Origin: Dysgonamonadaceae bacterium | GTDB taxonomy: Bacteria; Bacteroidota; Bacteroidia; Bacteroidales; Azobacteroidaceae | Length of the DNA: 47,718 bases | NCBI GenBank assembly: GCA_031284225.1 | Contig: JAITAH010000251.1 | Span: forward strand, 1-47,718 | Reading direction: 5' to 3' | In this document: piece by piece, positions 18,201-26,980 of the stretch | How positions within the stretch are numbered: position 1 is the first letter of the stretch | Layout of the letters: each line of letters opens with the position of its first letter | Made by a program: the position numbers and the translations under genes | The notes under the pieces: generated by a model | Told to the model about the DNA's origin: nothing | The model's database searches: none | The model's input: the letters and a program-made list of their open reading frames with translations, nothing else

Positions 18201-18528
18201 TTTTATTGGGGATGGTAATCAAATAGCTTCCGTTGTCTTCCGTGATAGCGGAAGAGATTCCTTCCACCGCCACATTGATCCCCGGCAAGGGTTTTCCGGT
18301 CGAAGCATCTTTAACAATTCCCGTTACGGTGTAGGGCAGGTCTTCTTTCGTTTGAGCGTTTACAGAAACGACTGTGCACGATAGCAGTAAAAGGAAACAG
18401 AGAATTACTTCCTTGCCCCGTACAGGGAGCGGAGGGGCGGTATTTTTTTCAATAATACGCAAAGAATGACGTCCCGCACTCGGCAAAGTCCCCAGGGAAT
18501 TTAGGAGTCTATTTTTCATGATTTTCAT
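15277..18528 (-). CDS. SusC/RagA family TonB-linked outer-membrane transporter (pair 2)
   Basis: A 1083-residue porin. After an unusual 40-residue N-terminal extension comes the signal-peptide core VILCFLLLLSCTVVSVNA (residues 41-58). A carboxypeptidase-D-like regulatory domain follows (YTVTGIVKDASTGKPLPGIN), then the plug domain with the SusC signature region (SGMPGNGSNMYLHGFNTIN, FVVDGMPYE) and a beta barrel ending in PQTVSFGFKLAL. SusC proteins import oligosaccharides using TonB energy, with SusD as lid. The N-terminal extension (residues about 13-39, bases 18412-18492) reads like a translated dispersed repeat inserted in frame; see that entry. The gene lies 21 bp after a FAS1 lipoprotein gene and 12 bp before its susD partner. 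Confidence 0.93.
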   Translation of the reverse strand: MKIMKNRLLNSLGTLPSAGRHSLRIIEKNTAPPLPVRGKEVILCFLLLLSCTVVSVNAQTKEDLPYTVTGIVKDASTGKPLPGINVAVEGISSAITEDNGSYLITIPNKNVILEISGFGRAKREIPVRGRDKIDVVLYESEYKGATKNVYTPLGETSSTGISYSWASVSEDNNLSVAVTPDILLQGYASGINIITRSGMPGNGSNMYLHGFNTINAGTMPLFVVDGMPYENTAYASSLIGNYYANPLASIDPKDVESITLLKDGVSLYGVKGANGVVLINTLKAKELETKINARVHFGLNFDPIQIPVLNAMEHKNLLSDLYQQANPGVDPAEINRLPFFDNTIPVQNPWGYEGNTDYYRYNHTTNWQNEIYNSSYNSDYYLNVSGGDEVAVYMLSLGYLNQEGTLKNTHFQRFNTRFNSEIKLSQTIKVLANMSFVYGNKQLATEGANRHTNPILASLIKAPFTTSYIYNEEGKQSPNEEPSDIFGNSNPFVLANNLSMDNINYRFLGSFELAWKINDHFNLSGLFGLNFNKEREKIFYPSVGVAFDDLSIATVTNESQHRVDRLFSLYGDVYANYKTQLGDNQRLSVRTGARYQNNQAENDWGQGYNSSSDDFKSIQYGIALLRQIGGSLGRWNWLSFYANVDYAIKNKYFLNISSSLDASSRYGKDADTFLPYPSAALAWLLSGEEWMKNFSLFDMLKLRLGYGIAGNDDIGNYNGIQYYKPQNILGSYGLIRGNLVNTQLKPETTERLNIGLDASVLNERVNISLEVYSNTVKDMILLVVPERFTGFDQYITNAGSMRNTGIDLNVNTRILNGAFKWDLGLTVSKYKNEVLDLNGKEYLTEILGATVQTKEKQAIGKFYGYQTNGVYATQAEADLDRLYMLQGLVPTAFQAGDIRFVNQNGDNQIDENDRVIIGDPNPDVFGSISNVFKYKHWTLNALTTYSIGNDVYNYTRSQLENMSTFNNQAATTLNRWKYEGDRTDMPRAVYNDPMGNARFSDRWIEDGSYLRLKNITLSYDLGLKWKLIQNCVLFVTGENLVTLTKYKGLDPEFALGQNPLYYGIDACFVPQPQTVSFGFKLAL
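18412..18492 (-). repeat. In-frame repeat-like insertion at the N terminus of SusC (pair 2)
   Basis: These bases encode residues about 13-39 of SusC, including AGRHSLRIIEKN and APPLPVRGK. They separate a normal start (MKNRLLN) from the hydrophobic core of the signal peptide. The DNA is low-complexity and G/C-clustered, with a GCCCC/GGGGC inverted repeat (on the + strand about 18415-18450), and the peptide resembles junk peptides encoded by dispersed Bacteroidetes intergenic repeats. That resemblance is from memory and needs a genome search. Confidence 0.35.
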
Positions 18529-18549
18529 ATCTTATTTATTGTCTGTAAT

Positions 18550-20262
18550 TTAATCATTGGGGTCCACCAGCGGTACTAACTTGATATAATCCAGAAACAG
18601 GATTCCCGAATTGGTATTTAATTCCCGCGGGGTATTGGCTACAAAAAAAGTAGCAGTCCCGTAAGTAGGGCATTTCAAGGTTGTTTGATCGCCGAACTTG
18701 TCTGTTGCGGTAAATTTCTGATCGAGAATGAATATTCCTTCGTTCGCAGTGGTAACCGTGTAGCGAATTACTTGCGTTTCTTCGTGTACTCCGGCGATTG
18801 ATTGTCCGGCAAATACCGTATTGGCGCTGAAATGATTGCTGATTTTCGCATCGGAATTGCGCAATAATTCGGGTTCGTCGGGGAAACTGATGAATAGCTT
18901 CTGTTCCAATATCATGGGTTGCTGAAGGGTATCCGAAAAATTGGTATAGTGCTTTTCCATATCATCGTAAGCCACCCAGTAGATTTCGTAATCGGTTGAG
19001 TACAAAGTAGGATTGTATTTCAAATAAGCGTTCGACGACTTATTAACCACGGCGTCGTTGTCGCGATATTTGGTATCGAAAGTGAACGTTTTGGTAGTAT
19101 CTCGCGCTTCGCCATCAAGATAATACACATAAGAGATGGTGTTGCGAGTAAACCCTTTCAACAGAATATCTTGACCGTTGCTTGCCCAATTACGGTACCG
19201 GCGTTCCCAGCCGCCGCCATTGTCCCATCGGTCGATATAATCTTCCGCTTCAATGATTTGCGTCTTGATTTTGTTTTCGTATATTTTGACGTCGGATCGG
19301 CTCAGTTTATAGACAATCCCGTTGGAAGCCTGATAAGTTTCCTGAATGTCGGCGGGATCAATATCCACTAAAATGTCGTTCTGTGAATTGAATCGTCCCG
19401 CTTGTTCAATAATCTGATGCTTCAGTACCAAATCGGAAGTCAATTCGTAAGCAATTTTTCGATTTTGAATCGTTTCGTCTTGTTGAATAAAATATTTTCC
19501 ATATTTGTTTTTCAGAACATTTAAACTGTTGTTTTCTAATAAAATAAATGTAAACGACAGCCTTTCGTTATCCAGCGGATAGTTTTCCAGAAACACGTTG
19601 CGATTTGTCCAAATGGTATCGTACAGCGGTCGTCCGTTGACGTCCACGCCCGTTTGAACGCTTCTGTCCATATCCATTACCGGTTCCTCCAACGATTGGA
19701 TAAAAGCGATTTGGTCGTATCCGCTTTGTTCATTCAGATATTCCCAGATGTTTTTACGGTCGATAATCGTATTGTCAATAATATGAATTACGCCATTGAT
19801 ACCCAAAAGATTGCTTTGAATAATATTAGCGCCCGAAATAACGGCTCCCGCGATGGGAACCGTTTTACCGTTCAGCATCTGAATTTCCTCTATTTCAAAT
19901 TGCTTAGACTCGTTGGTGTAATGAGACAAAAGCGCGATGTAGTTTTTTACCCATACCGTTAAGAGTTCGCCGTTATTTAAATCGATGTTTTGCAAAGCTT
20001 TATTCACAGGCGCAAAAACGGTCAGCGACGATTCTGTTTGTAAAAAACGGTCATATCCGGTCGTTTGTAAAATCGAAACAAAAGTCGAAACATCGGGATT
20101 TGCTTGCAGGAGTTCGAACAACGTTTGATCCGAATGACTGTTTTTCAGCTTTGTATCGTCCGCCCAAGGGTTGCAGGCGGTAAGAAAGAGCGCTCCAACG
20201 ATAAAAAGAATTGCGAGGATATTACGGGTCAAGCCGGTAATGACAAATCGTTTATAGTTCAT
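18550..20262 (-). CDS. FAS1 (fasciclin) domain lipoprotein with C-terminal jelly-roll-like domain
   Basis: A 570-residue lipoprotein with lipobox FLTAC (Cys30) followed by an acidic NPWADD stretch of the kind that exports lipoproteins to the Bacteroidetes surface. FAS1 domain 1 spans about 45-170 (TLFELLQANPD, SLTVFAPVNKAL, NGVIHIIDNTII). A second, more divergent one spans about 172-335 (IWEYLNEQSGY, ASNGIVYKLS). Residues about 340-566 begin IIEAEDYIDRWDNGGGW and end LFLDYIKLVPL, which resembles CBM6/35-type carbohydrate-binding jelly rolls. FAS1 domains mediate adhesion and matrix binding elsewhere. Here the gene lies between a second FAS1 gene and susC with gaps of about 20 bp, so the product is a candidate glycan-binding partner of SusCD. 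Residues 6-15 (FVITGLTRNI) look like a translated dispersed repeat. Ligand unknown. Confidence 0.82.
   Translation of the reverse strand: MNYKRFVITGLTRNILAILFIVGALFLTACNPWADDTKLKNSHSDQTLFELLQANPDVSTFVSILQTTGYDRFLQTESSLTVFAPVNKALQNIDLNNGELLTVWVKNYIALLSHYTNESKQFEIEEIQMLNGKTVPIAGAVISGANIIQSNLLGINGVIHIIDNTIIDRKNIWEYLNEQSGYDQIAFIQSLEEPVMDMDRSVQTGVDVNGRPLYDTIWTNRNVFLENYPLDNERLSFTFILLENNSLNVLKNKYGKYFIQQDETIQNRKIAYELTSDLVLKHQIIEQAGRFNSQNDILVDIDPADIQETYQASNGIVYKLSRSDVKIYENKIKTQIIEAEDYIDRWDNGGGWERRYRNWASNGQDILLKGFTRNTISYVYYLDGEARDTTKTFTFDTKYRDNDAVVNKSSNAYLKYNPTLYSTDYEIYWVAYDDMEKHYTNFSDTLQQPMILEQKLFISFPDEPELLRNSDAKISNHFSANTVFAGQSIAGVHEETQVIRYTVTTANEGIFILDQKFTATDKFGDQTTLKCPTYGTATFFVANTPRELNTNSGILFLDYIKLVPLVDPND
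20218..20247 (-). repeat. Dispersed-repeat-like sequence encoding part of a signal peptide
   Basis: Reading on the minus strand, this stretch encodes FVITGLTRNI just before the hydrophobic core of the FAS1 lipoprotein signal peptide. It contains a GTCATTACCGGCTTGACCCG core close to a short repeat I recall as common between genes in many bacteria. A related core, GTCATTGCGGGTTTGAGCGC, occurs at 42931-42950 in the RND permease gene. Short length means chance similarity cannot be excluded. Confidence 0.3.
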
Positions 20263-20282
20263 AATTCATAATTTTAAATGTT

Positions 20283-22052
20283 TTATTCTACCTCGTCGGT
20301 ACAGTCGCGAGGAAATATTTCGCACACCGGCGTTTCTGGTCCAATCCAGTTTCCTTTTATATCTACGCGCGGCCACAACTGGTCTTCATCTACGGGGATA
20401 AATTGAATCATATCCCAATTTCCGTCTTGCGTATGAGGGGAGGTGCCAAGAACGTCAAATCGCAGCGTATGTTGTCCGGTTGTTTCTACCACGATAGTTC
20501 CCAAAAGATGCGAAATCATTACCGATTCAAATTTTTTGGCATTGTATTGTTTCCAACCGTCCAATTCGATAAGTTCGTGCGAAGAACCTTCGGCTTCGGG
20601 ACTCGGCATATAGGCAGATAAATCGAAAGTATAAGGCAATATCTGGTCGTCGTAACCGTCTTGTTTGAAAGTAGTTTTGAGGGTAACTTCATGCAGTCTG
20701 CGGTAACACAACCAAACTTTGTATTTTCCGGGCAGCAATACCGGCGTTTTCATTTCCAACCAAAGCATTGTGTTGCTGCTCATCCGGAAATGGATATAAT
20801 CGGCGTAAACGTATTGGGATTTTGGGTCTAAAACAGTGGGATAACCGGAACAATAGTAGTACACCGATTCGGCTGTTTTTCCGCCCCAGGTGATGTTCGC
20901 CAATTCGCCGGAGGCAAACGGAACATTGGCGCCTGCTTTCCGGAACGATTTCAGCGCCATCATTTCAGGTTGTTCGGCCAAATCCCAGTAAATGCGGTAA
21001 GCTGTCCGATTTTTTATTTGGATATTGCCGTTTATTTTGTGGATTACGCCGTTGGAACAACTCCAATCGGAGTAGTCGCTGGCGCGATCTAAAAGTACGC
21101 CGGGTTCGGTTGTTTGTCCTTGTTCAAATTCATTCAGCAAAATCACATCCAGATTGCGTTTGAACGTGATGACTTGTTTGGGTACCAGCGTTTGAAGGCT
21201 GGAAACGACCATCAAGTCGGCAATGTACATCAAATTGTTGATACAATGGTAACTGACGTAGTCCTGTATCAATTGAGTATCGTCTTCGATTTCGGGACGG
21301 CTTTCCCGCAGTTGCGCCAGCAAATCTTCGATATGGTTGATGCCGGCTTCTTGATAGGCTTCATTATTTTGTATAAAAAAGGTAAACCAATAATCCGTTT
21401 TTTCCACCGATAAAGAGTCGGCTAATCCCGACAGGTTGAAAACTGTTTTTATCAACGAATATTCCGCGTCGGGCAATTCCGCAATTCTGTCGGCAACGGT
21501 TTGAACGGGAGGCGTTAATACATTGTCGATAATCTGCACGTAACCGTTGGAAGCCCGTAAATCTTTTGTGATGATTTTGGCTTGGCGGTTTACCCGGATA
21601 AACACATCAGAACCCTCGGCTTCCGTTTTGGTTGTTAGATATTTCCGCAGGAAATTGGGATAGGGAAGCCGACCATCGACAAAATCGGTGGTGAGCAGCG
21701 TTGTATCGGAACCTGTAACCCGCACCAAATGATATTTGACAATCGCTTCGGCTTCTTCTTTCGAGAGCGCTTCTACGCCGGATTTTTCTATTTGCTGCAA
21801 ATAACTTTTTACCGCTTCATTGGTTGGGGCAAACAAGGTGTATTTTCCATAAGCGTGTATCGTACCGCGCAATTCGCCTTTTTCCACAATAGATAAAAAA
21901 TCGGATAAGTTATTTTCTTCCATTACTTCGTCTATCATTTTTTCATCATAGACCTGATAGATTTCGCCTTCCATCGCTTTTTCGCACGAAGTCGAGATCA
22001 TCATCCATCCTGACAACAGGATTCCTGTAATATAAATAGATACTCGTTTCAT
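20283..22052 (-). CDS. FAS1 (fasciclin) domain lipoprotein
   Basis: A 589-residue lipoprotein with lipobox STSC (Cys23). FAS1 domain 1 covers about 40-185 (LSDFLSIVEKGELRGTI, YTLFAPTNEAVKSYL, IVKYHLVRV, NGYVQIIDNVL), a very clear match to the fasciclin H1 and H2 boxes. A divergent second domain covers about 190-350 (YSLIKTVFNLSGL, VSYHCINNLMY, NGVIHKINGNI). The C-terminal 220 residues form a separate beta-rich domain (VYADYIHFRM, LLPGKYKVWLCYRR, WDMIQFIPVDED) similar in overall plan to that of the following FAS1 gene, suggesting duplication. It lies 4 bp after susD pair 1 and 20 bp before the next FAS1 gene. Role by context: surface binding of the glycan or of another surface protein. Confidence 0.85.
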   Translation of the reverse strand: MKRVSIYITGILLSGWMMISTSCEKAMEGEIYQVYDEKMIDEVMEENNLSDFLSIVEKGELRGTIHAYGKYTLFAPTNEAVKSYLQQIEKSGVEALSKEEAEAIVKYHLVRVTGSDTTLLTTDFVDGRLPYPNFLRKYLTTKTEAEGSDVFIRVNRQAKIITKDLRASNGYVQIIDNVLTPPVQTVADRIAELPDAEYSLIKTVFNLSGLADSLSVEKTDYWFTFFIQNNEAYQEAGINHIEDLLAQLRESRPEIEDDTQLIQDYVSYHCINNLMYIADLMVVSSLQTLVPKQVITFKRNLDVILLNEFEQGQTTEPGVLLDRASDYSDWSCSNGVIHKINGNIQIKNRTAYRIYWDLAEQPEMMALKSFRKAGANVPFASGELANITWGGKTAESVYYYCSGYPTVLDPKSQYVYADYIHFRMSSNTMLWLEMKTPVLLPGKYKVWLCYRRLHEVTLKTTFKQDGYDDQILPYTFDLSAYMPSPEAEGSSHELIELDGWKQYNAKKFESVMISHLLGTIVVETTGQHTLRFDVLGTSPHTQDGNWDMIQFIPVDEDQLWPRVDIKGNWIGPETPVCEIFPRDCTDEVE

Positions 22053-22056
22053 GATA

Positions 22057-23658
22057 TTATTTATAAAATTCGTTTTGTACTAATGCTTTATTAGCTTTTA
22101 TTTCGTTATCATTGATCGGGAGATAATGACTGCCTTTATTACTTAACCACTTATTTTGCAAGCTGTTGGTTTTTTCGGGCGCTGCGCTGAGTATCGCTAA
22201 CCGTGCCAGATAGGCGAGGTTTTTTTCGCTGTAATTATCCCGTTGAGCGTGCCGTAAAACGTCGAACCAGCGTTTTCCTTCAAACGTAAATTCGCGGGTA
22301 CGTTCGTTCAGAATAAATTCTTCGAGGGTGCGGGCGTCCATATCACCCGTTTGTCCGTACAATAAATCCGTCGATTCGGGTGCATTGGCTCTGTCCCTGA
22401 TTTGAGTAAGCAACTGTTTGGATTCCTGTAAAAGCGTTTGGTTGTTGCCGTTATGCAAAGCTTGCTGCGTTAGCGCTTCGGCTTTCATCAGGATGATATC
22501 GGCTAAGCGATAGAATATCCAATTGCTGAAAGAGGAACCGTTTGAACGGTATTGGAAAGGCGACAGTCCGTTCATTCCAATCCATTTCCATACATAGCTT
22601 GAAACGTACGAAACGCCTTCGCCCCGAATATCCGCCCAGGCTTTATCTATGGAGGAAGATGGGAAATATTCGTTGTAAAAATTAGTCATTTTCGGTTGAA
22701 TAATTGCATAACCGGGGGCAAACATTGAATAGAAAGGATTTTCTTTGTCGGTGCCGAATTGCAATTCAAAAATACTTTCTATGCTGTTTCCCTGCGCATA
22801 CATGTTTTGAAACAACTGATCGACGTCTCCTTCGTTGGCGTAATATACCGTTTGGTTTTCACCGACAGTCGCTCCTTCGATAAGCGCTTCCTGCCGGCTG
22901 ACGGGAACTAACGAAAACTGTCCGGAATTAATGATTTGCGTACACAATTCAATACATTCGGCATAGTCGCTTTTCCACAAATAAATGTCCGCTAACAGAG
23001 CTTTCAGGCTCCATGCGTTAAACCGTCCTTTGTTAGCATCCTTATCGGAATAGCTGAAAGGGATATCCTTTTCGACTTCCCGCAAAGACGCAATTAATTC
23101 CTCCAGAATTTCCGACTGTGGGCTTTTGGGAACGCTGAAATTCTGATTGTCGTAAATACTTGCCTGGGTAATGTAGGGCACATCCCGGAACGTGCGTATC
23201 AGATAAAAATATGCCAGACTTCGGATACAGATAACTTCCGCTTGATATTGTTTCAACAAAGTTTCCGAGAACGACAGGTCTTTTTCTTTGGCCAAAGGCG
23301 CCAATTCGAGTACCGTATTGCATTGGTTGATCGTTTTGTAAAAATAGTCCCAGCTGGTATAAGAGTTGGCGCTGACAATTTCTCCGTCTTGAATGGCGCG
23401 TAAAGTCCCGTCTTTGTCGCGAGGAGTAGGTTCTACCATTTCGGCACGCATTTCGCCCCAGATAAAATACCGTTGCATCACATTATCTTCCATCATGGAA
23501 GCATAGCAACCCATGACTGCCGCATGGACTTCTTCCTTGGTTTTCCAGTATTTATCGCGGACAACGCCGTCTTCGGGGGCAAGGTCGAGCCAGTCGGAGC
23601 AAGCAGAGAGGATAATGAAGAGGCTTAAGAAGCTTAAAAATTTATTTAGCTGTTTCAT
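22057..23658 (-). CDS. RagB/SusD family outer-membrane glycan-binding lipoprotein (pair 1)
   Basis: A 533-residue lipoprotein with lipobox LSAC (Cys20) and the classical SusD opening SDWLDLAPEDGVVRDKYWK followed by the helix VHAAVMGCYASMM. Helical repeats follow (AYFYLIRTFRDVPYIT, LLADIYLWKSDYAECIELC). The C-terminal half contains FILNERTREFTFEGKRWFDV, the standard SusD ending region, and finishes with YLPINDNEIKANKAL. It partners the susC gene 19 bp upstream. Ligand type cannot be read directly; the operon's PL11 lyase suggests rhamnogalacturonan fragments. Confidence 0.94.
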   Translation of the reverse strand: MKQLNKFLSFLSLFIILSACSDWLDLAPEDGVVRDKYWKTKEEVHAAVMGCYASMMEDNVMQRYFIWGEMRAEMVEPTPRDKDGTLRAIQDGEIVSANSYTSWDYFYKTINQCNTVLELAPLAKEKDLSFSETLLKQYQAEVICIRSLAYFYLIRTFRDVPYITQASIYDNQNFSVPKSPQSEILEELIASLREVEKDIPFSYSDKDANKGRFNAWSLKALLADIYLWKSDYAECIELCTQIINSGQFSLVPVSRQEALIEGATVGENQTVYYANEGDVDQLFQNMYAQGNSIESIFELQFGTDKENPFYSMFAPGYAIIQPKMTNFYNEYFPSSSIDKAWADIRGEGVSYVSSYVWKWIGMNGLSPFQYRSNGSSFSNWIFYRLADIILMKAEALTQQALHNGNNQTLLQESKQLLTQIRDRANAPESTDLLYGQTGDMDARTLEEFILNERTREFTFEGKRWFDVLRHAQRDNYSEKNLAYLARLAILSAAPEKTNSLQNKWLSNKGSHYLPINDNEIKANKALVQNEFYK

Positions 23659-23677
23659 CCTGATTGAGTTTTAGAGA

Positions 23678-26600
23678 TTAAAAAGATATGTTTAAGCCGA
23701 AAGTATAGGATTTTGCCGGCGGGGTGCGGGCGTAATCTCGTCCGGGATTGCCGCCGGTAATGGATACTTCCGGGTCTTGTCCGGTATAATTTGTCCAGAT
23801 ATAGATGTTTTGCATCGTAAAAAAGAGATACAAATCCGAAAGTTTGTAACGAGATATCCAATTTTTTTTGAAATTGTAACGGAAAGTAAGCGATTTCCAG
23901 CGGAGGAAAGAGCCATCTTCCACAAAACGGTCGGACGCCATCCAGTTGTATCCCTGTCCGTACAATGCGCGGGGCAGTAAATCGTCGGGCGCGTCTTCGG
24001 GATTGGCGTATTCATGACGAAAACGTTTCAACACGGCTTTGCTCTGATTATCGTAGTTGTACATTTTTTCCATTTCCATTCGCGACATATTGATGATGTC
24101 GTTTCCATAGCGGAAATAAAAAACCGTATTCAAAGAAAATTCCTTGTATTTGATAGAAGGCGTTAAACCTCCGGTAAACAGAGGATTATAATCGCCCAAA
24201 TAGACAATATCCTGATAATTGATATTTCCGTCGTGATTAATGTCCACATAGCGGGCGTCCCCCGGTTGAAATTCGTAATCGATAGACGGATAACCAAACC
24301 GCATATAAGTCGGCGTCGGATAGCCCTGGTCGTCAACGGTGTAAATGGGTTTACCGTCCTTGCCCTTAGCAATAGTCTGTTCCTTATTCAGGTAAACGCC
24401 GTCGTATAAATAGCCGTAAAACGCGCCGATCGGCTGATTCAACAGAACCCGCGTAAGATAAGAACCTCTCTCGTCCCACATACCGCCGGATAAAGAAGCA
24501 TATTCGGATATTTCCAGGATTTTATTTTCGGAACGGGCCAGGTTGAATGCCAAATTAATATTCCATTGCTTGGTACGTACCGGCGTATAATTGATATTGA
24601 GTTCCCAACCGCGGTTTTCCAATGTTCCGGCGTTCATGTTCATCGTACTAAAACCGGAAGAAGACGGAATAGTTGTATTTTCCATGTACTGGTTTGTGGT
24701 GGAACGGATATAATAGTCAAATTCGATATTTAATTTATAGTCCATGGCGACAAAATTGAGTCCAAAATTGTCGGTGTACGATTGTTCCCAGCGTAATTCG
24801 CTCAACTCTAAGTTTTTCGGATAAGTGGCGCTTTGTCCCATATAGCCATAGCTGTAGGTATCGTACCGATTATAAAACAAGTAATCTTGTTTCGGCGCTT
24901 TTCCGGTATAACCCCACGACGCCCGCAACGAAAAATCGTCCAACCAAGTCCAATCTCTCATAAAACTTTCGCCGGAAAGCCGGTACCGTCCCGAAACAGC
25001 AGGAAATAATCCGTAACGGTAGTTTTTCCCAAAGCGAGAATCTCCGTTCAAAGCAAGACTTCCGAAAATTGTATAACGGTCTAAAAATGTATAGTTTACA
25101 TTTGCAGAAGCGCTGAGGGTACGTTGTTGTCCGAACTCCGATTTGATTTCTCCGCTCGGATAGACGCGGGATTCAATGGCAGGGTCTTGCAAGATTGGCG
25201 AAGCCAAATTAGATGAAGCGGCATAATACGAATAACTGGAACGGTCGTAAGTGTTTACGCTCAAAATAGCATTTAGGCGATGTATATTTTGATCTTCAAA
25301 TTGCGGTGAGAAATACAGTTTATTAAACGTTTGAATTACAAACGATTCATTATCGGCGTCGGAAGTCCAGTTGGTTTGATTGTTCCACCATTCCAAACCC
25401 GTTGCCGTTTGAGGAAGAAATTTTTTCTTTTTGTCGTTTCCGGCGTCAAAAGCGACGTCAAACTTGTAAGTCCAGGTCAAATTCGGCGTATAGGAAAGAT
25501 TCAAGTGGGGGATAATTTTTTCGCTGGTAATTGTAAATTCGCCGTCTCGAGCCATCGCCACGGGATTGAACACTTTGGGATAGCTTCCCTGCGGATTGGT
25601 TAAGGGCGTATAATACAAAGGTGTTGTTTCGCCTCTTTCGTTGATATAATAAATGCTTTGATTGGGCATTTTTGTGTAAGCATGCGCCCGCACATCGTAT
25701 TTTTCCGGGTCGGCGTTCGGAACAAAATTGCGTTGATTGCTGGAATGGGTGTAGGCAATATCGGCGCTAAAACGCAGTTTATCGGAAACAAAATAATCCA
25801 GATTCATACGGGTATTGATACGTTGCAAGCCGGTTTCAATCGTATTGCCTTTGGCATCGTAATAACCTGTTGAAAAAGAATAGCGTACTTTCTGACTTCC
25901 TCCGCGCACCGACAAGTTGTAATCTTGCGAATATCCGGTTTGCGATACGGCTTTTACCCAATCGGTGTTGTTGGAATAATTGTAATAATATTCGGGATTA
26001 TTCGGGTCGTAAGCAAATTCGGGATATGCCAGCGGGTCTAAGATGGTTCCGGCATTTAATTGAGCTTCCAAAATCAGGGTGGAATATTCATTACCGGTCA
26101 GCGTAGGCACTGTCGGCGATTCGGGAGAAAACGCAAAAGCGCTTCGGAAAGTTACTTTGGGCGGAGAAATTCCTCCACGCTGGGTAGTAATTTGCAAAAC
26201 GCCATTGGCCGCTTTGGAACCCCACATAGCGGTTGCCGCTGCATCTTTCAACACGGTAATATCTTTAATATCGGCGGGCGCTACATTCAATAACTGTGAA
26301 AATTCTTCTTCTGTGGCGGTGCTGAAATCGAAGTCTGCTCCGATTTCCGTTTCGAGCGGAATGCCGTCCACGATAATTAACGGCTGGTTGTTTCCATTGA
26401 TAGAGGTTGTTCCGCGAATACGGATGGACATCCCGCTACCGGGGTCTCCGGCATTGCTCACAATATCCACGCCGGCCATACGTCCCTGCATGGCTTCATC
26501 AATGGAAGCGACATGCAAATCGGCGATTTCGCTGGCGCTCAGTTTGACAATCGACATAGATACATCCCGTTCATCCATTTGCAGATCGCCAACCGTTGAG

Positions 26601-26980
26601 CGGGGTTTGGCCGTAATAACGATTTCCGACAGGTTTTGCGTGTCTTCGTCCAACGCTATCTTGATGGCCGTATTGGAACCGATAGGAATTTCTTTTGTTT
26701 TGAATCCCAGGTATTTAATCACTAATTTATTGCGCGTATCGGTTACGTTCAAGCTGAAATTTCCATCCAAATTGGTTACCGTACTGGATACAATCCGGTT
26801 ATCTTTATTCATTTCTACTACGGAAGCTTGAATGAGCGGCTCTTTGTCTTGTGAAGAAATGACCGTTCCTCTTATCAGGGCTGTTTGTTGTGCCGACGCA
26901 CCGGCAAAAGATAAAGCTAACAGACAGAATATCACCCCTAATTTACGGATAATCCGTTTCATATTATACTGTGTTTTCAT
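23678..26980 (-). CDS. SusC/RagA family TonB-linked outer-membrane transporter (pair 1)
   Basis: A 1100-residue porin. The ATG at 26980 overlaps the preceding FAS1 stop (ATGA), which favours it over the ATG at 26962. The signal peptide ends LSFAGASA before QQT. A carboxypeptidase-D-like domain (ALIRGTVISSQDKEPLIQAS) is followed by the plug, with MAGVDIVSNAGDPGSGMSIR and LIIVDGIPLE, and a barrel ending in YTFGLNISF. It imports bound oligosaccharide together with the SusD encoded 19 bp downstream. It is clearly distinct in sequence from the second SusC of the operon, so the two pairs probably take different fragments rather than being a recent duplication. Confidence 0.95.
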   Translation of the reverse strand: MKTQYNMKRIIRKLGVIFCLLALSFAGASAQQTALIRGTVISSQDKEPLIQASVVEMNKDNRIVSSTVTNLDGNFSLNVTDTRNKLVIKYLGFKTKEIPIGSNTAIKIALDEDTQNLSEIVITAKPRSTVGDLQMDERDVSMSIVKLSASEIADLHVASIDEAMQGRMAGVDIVSNAGDPGSGMSIRIRGTTSINGNNQPLIIVDGIPLETEIGADFDFSTATEEEFSQLLNVAPADIKDITVLKDAAATAMWGSKAANGVLQITTQRGGISPPKVTFRSAFAFSPESPTVPTLTGNEYSTLILEAQLNAGTILDPLAYPEFAYDPNNPEYYYNYSNNTDWVKAVSQTGYSQDYNLSVRGGSQKVRYSFSTGYYDAKGNTIETGLQRINTRMNLDYFVSDKLRFSADIAYTHSSNQRNFVPNADPEKYDVRAHAYTKMPNQSIYYINERGETTPLYYTPLTNPQGSYPKVFNPVAMARDGEFTITSEKIIPHLNLSYTPNLTWTYKFDVAFDAGNDKKKKFLPQTATGLEWWNNQTNWTSDADNESFVIQTFNKLYFSPQFEDQNIHRLNAILSVNTYDRSSYSYYAASSNLASPILQDPAIESRVYPSGEIKSEFGQQRTLSASANVNYTFLDRYTIFGSLALNGDSRFGKNYRYGLFPAVSGRYRLSGESFMRDWTWLDDFSLRASWGYTGKAPKQDYLFYNRYDTYSYGYMGQSATYPKNLELSELRWEQSYTDNFGLNFVAMDYKLNIEFDYYIRSTTNQYMENTTIPSSSGFSTMNMNAGTLENRGWELNINYTPVRTKQWNINLAFNLARSENKILEISEYASLSGGMWDERGSYLTRVLLNQPIGAFYGYLYDGVYLNKEQTIAKGKDGKPIYTVDDQGYPTPTYMRFGYPSIDYEFQPGDARYVDINHDGNINYQDIVYLGDYNPLFTGGLTPSIKYKEFSLNTVFYFRYGNDIINMSRMEMEKMYNYDNQSKAVLKRFRHEYANPEDAPDDLLPRALYGQGYNWMASDRFVEDGSFLRWKSLTFRYNFKKNWISRYKLSDLYLFFTMQNIYIWTNYTGQDPEVSITGGNPGRDYARTPPAKSYTFGLNISF

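Noticed and set aside
26079..26831. 250-codon open frame antisense to the first susC gene
   Set aside because: It lies wholly opposite the conserved CarboxypepD/plug region of SusC and reads as low-complexity Ser/Ile/Val peptide with no domain; it is a frame shadow.
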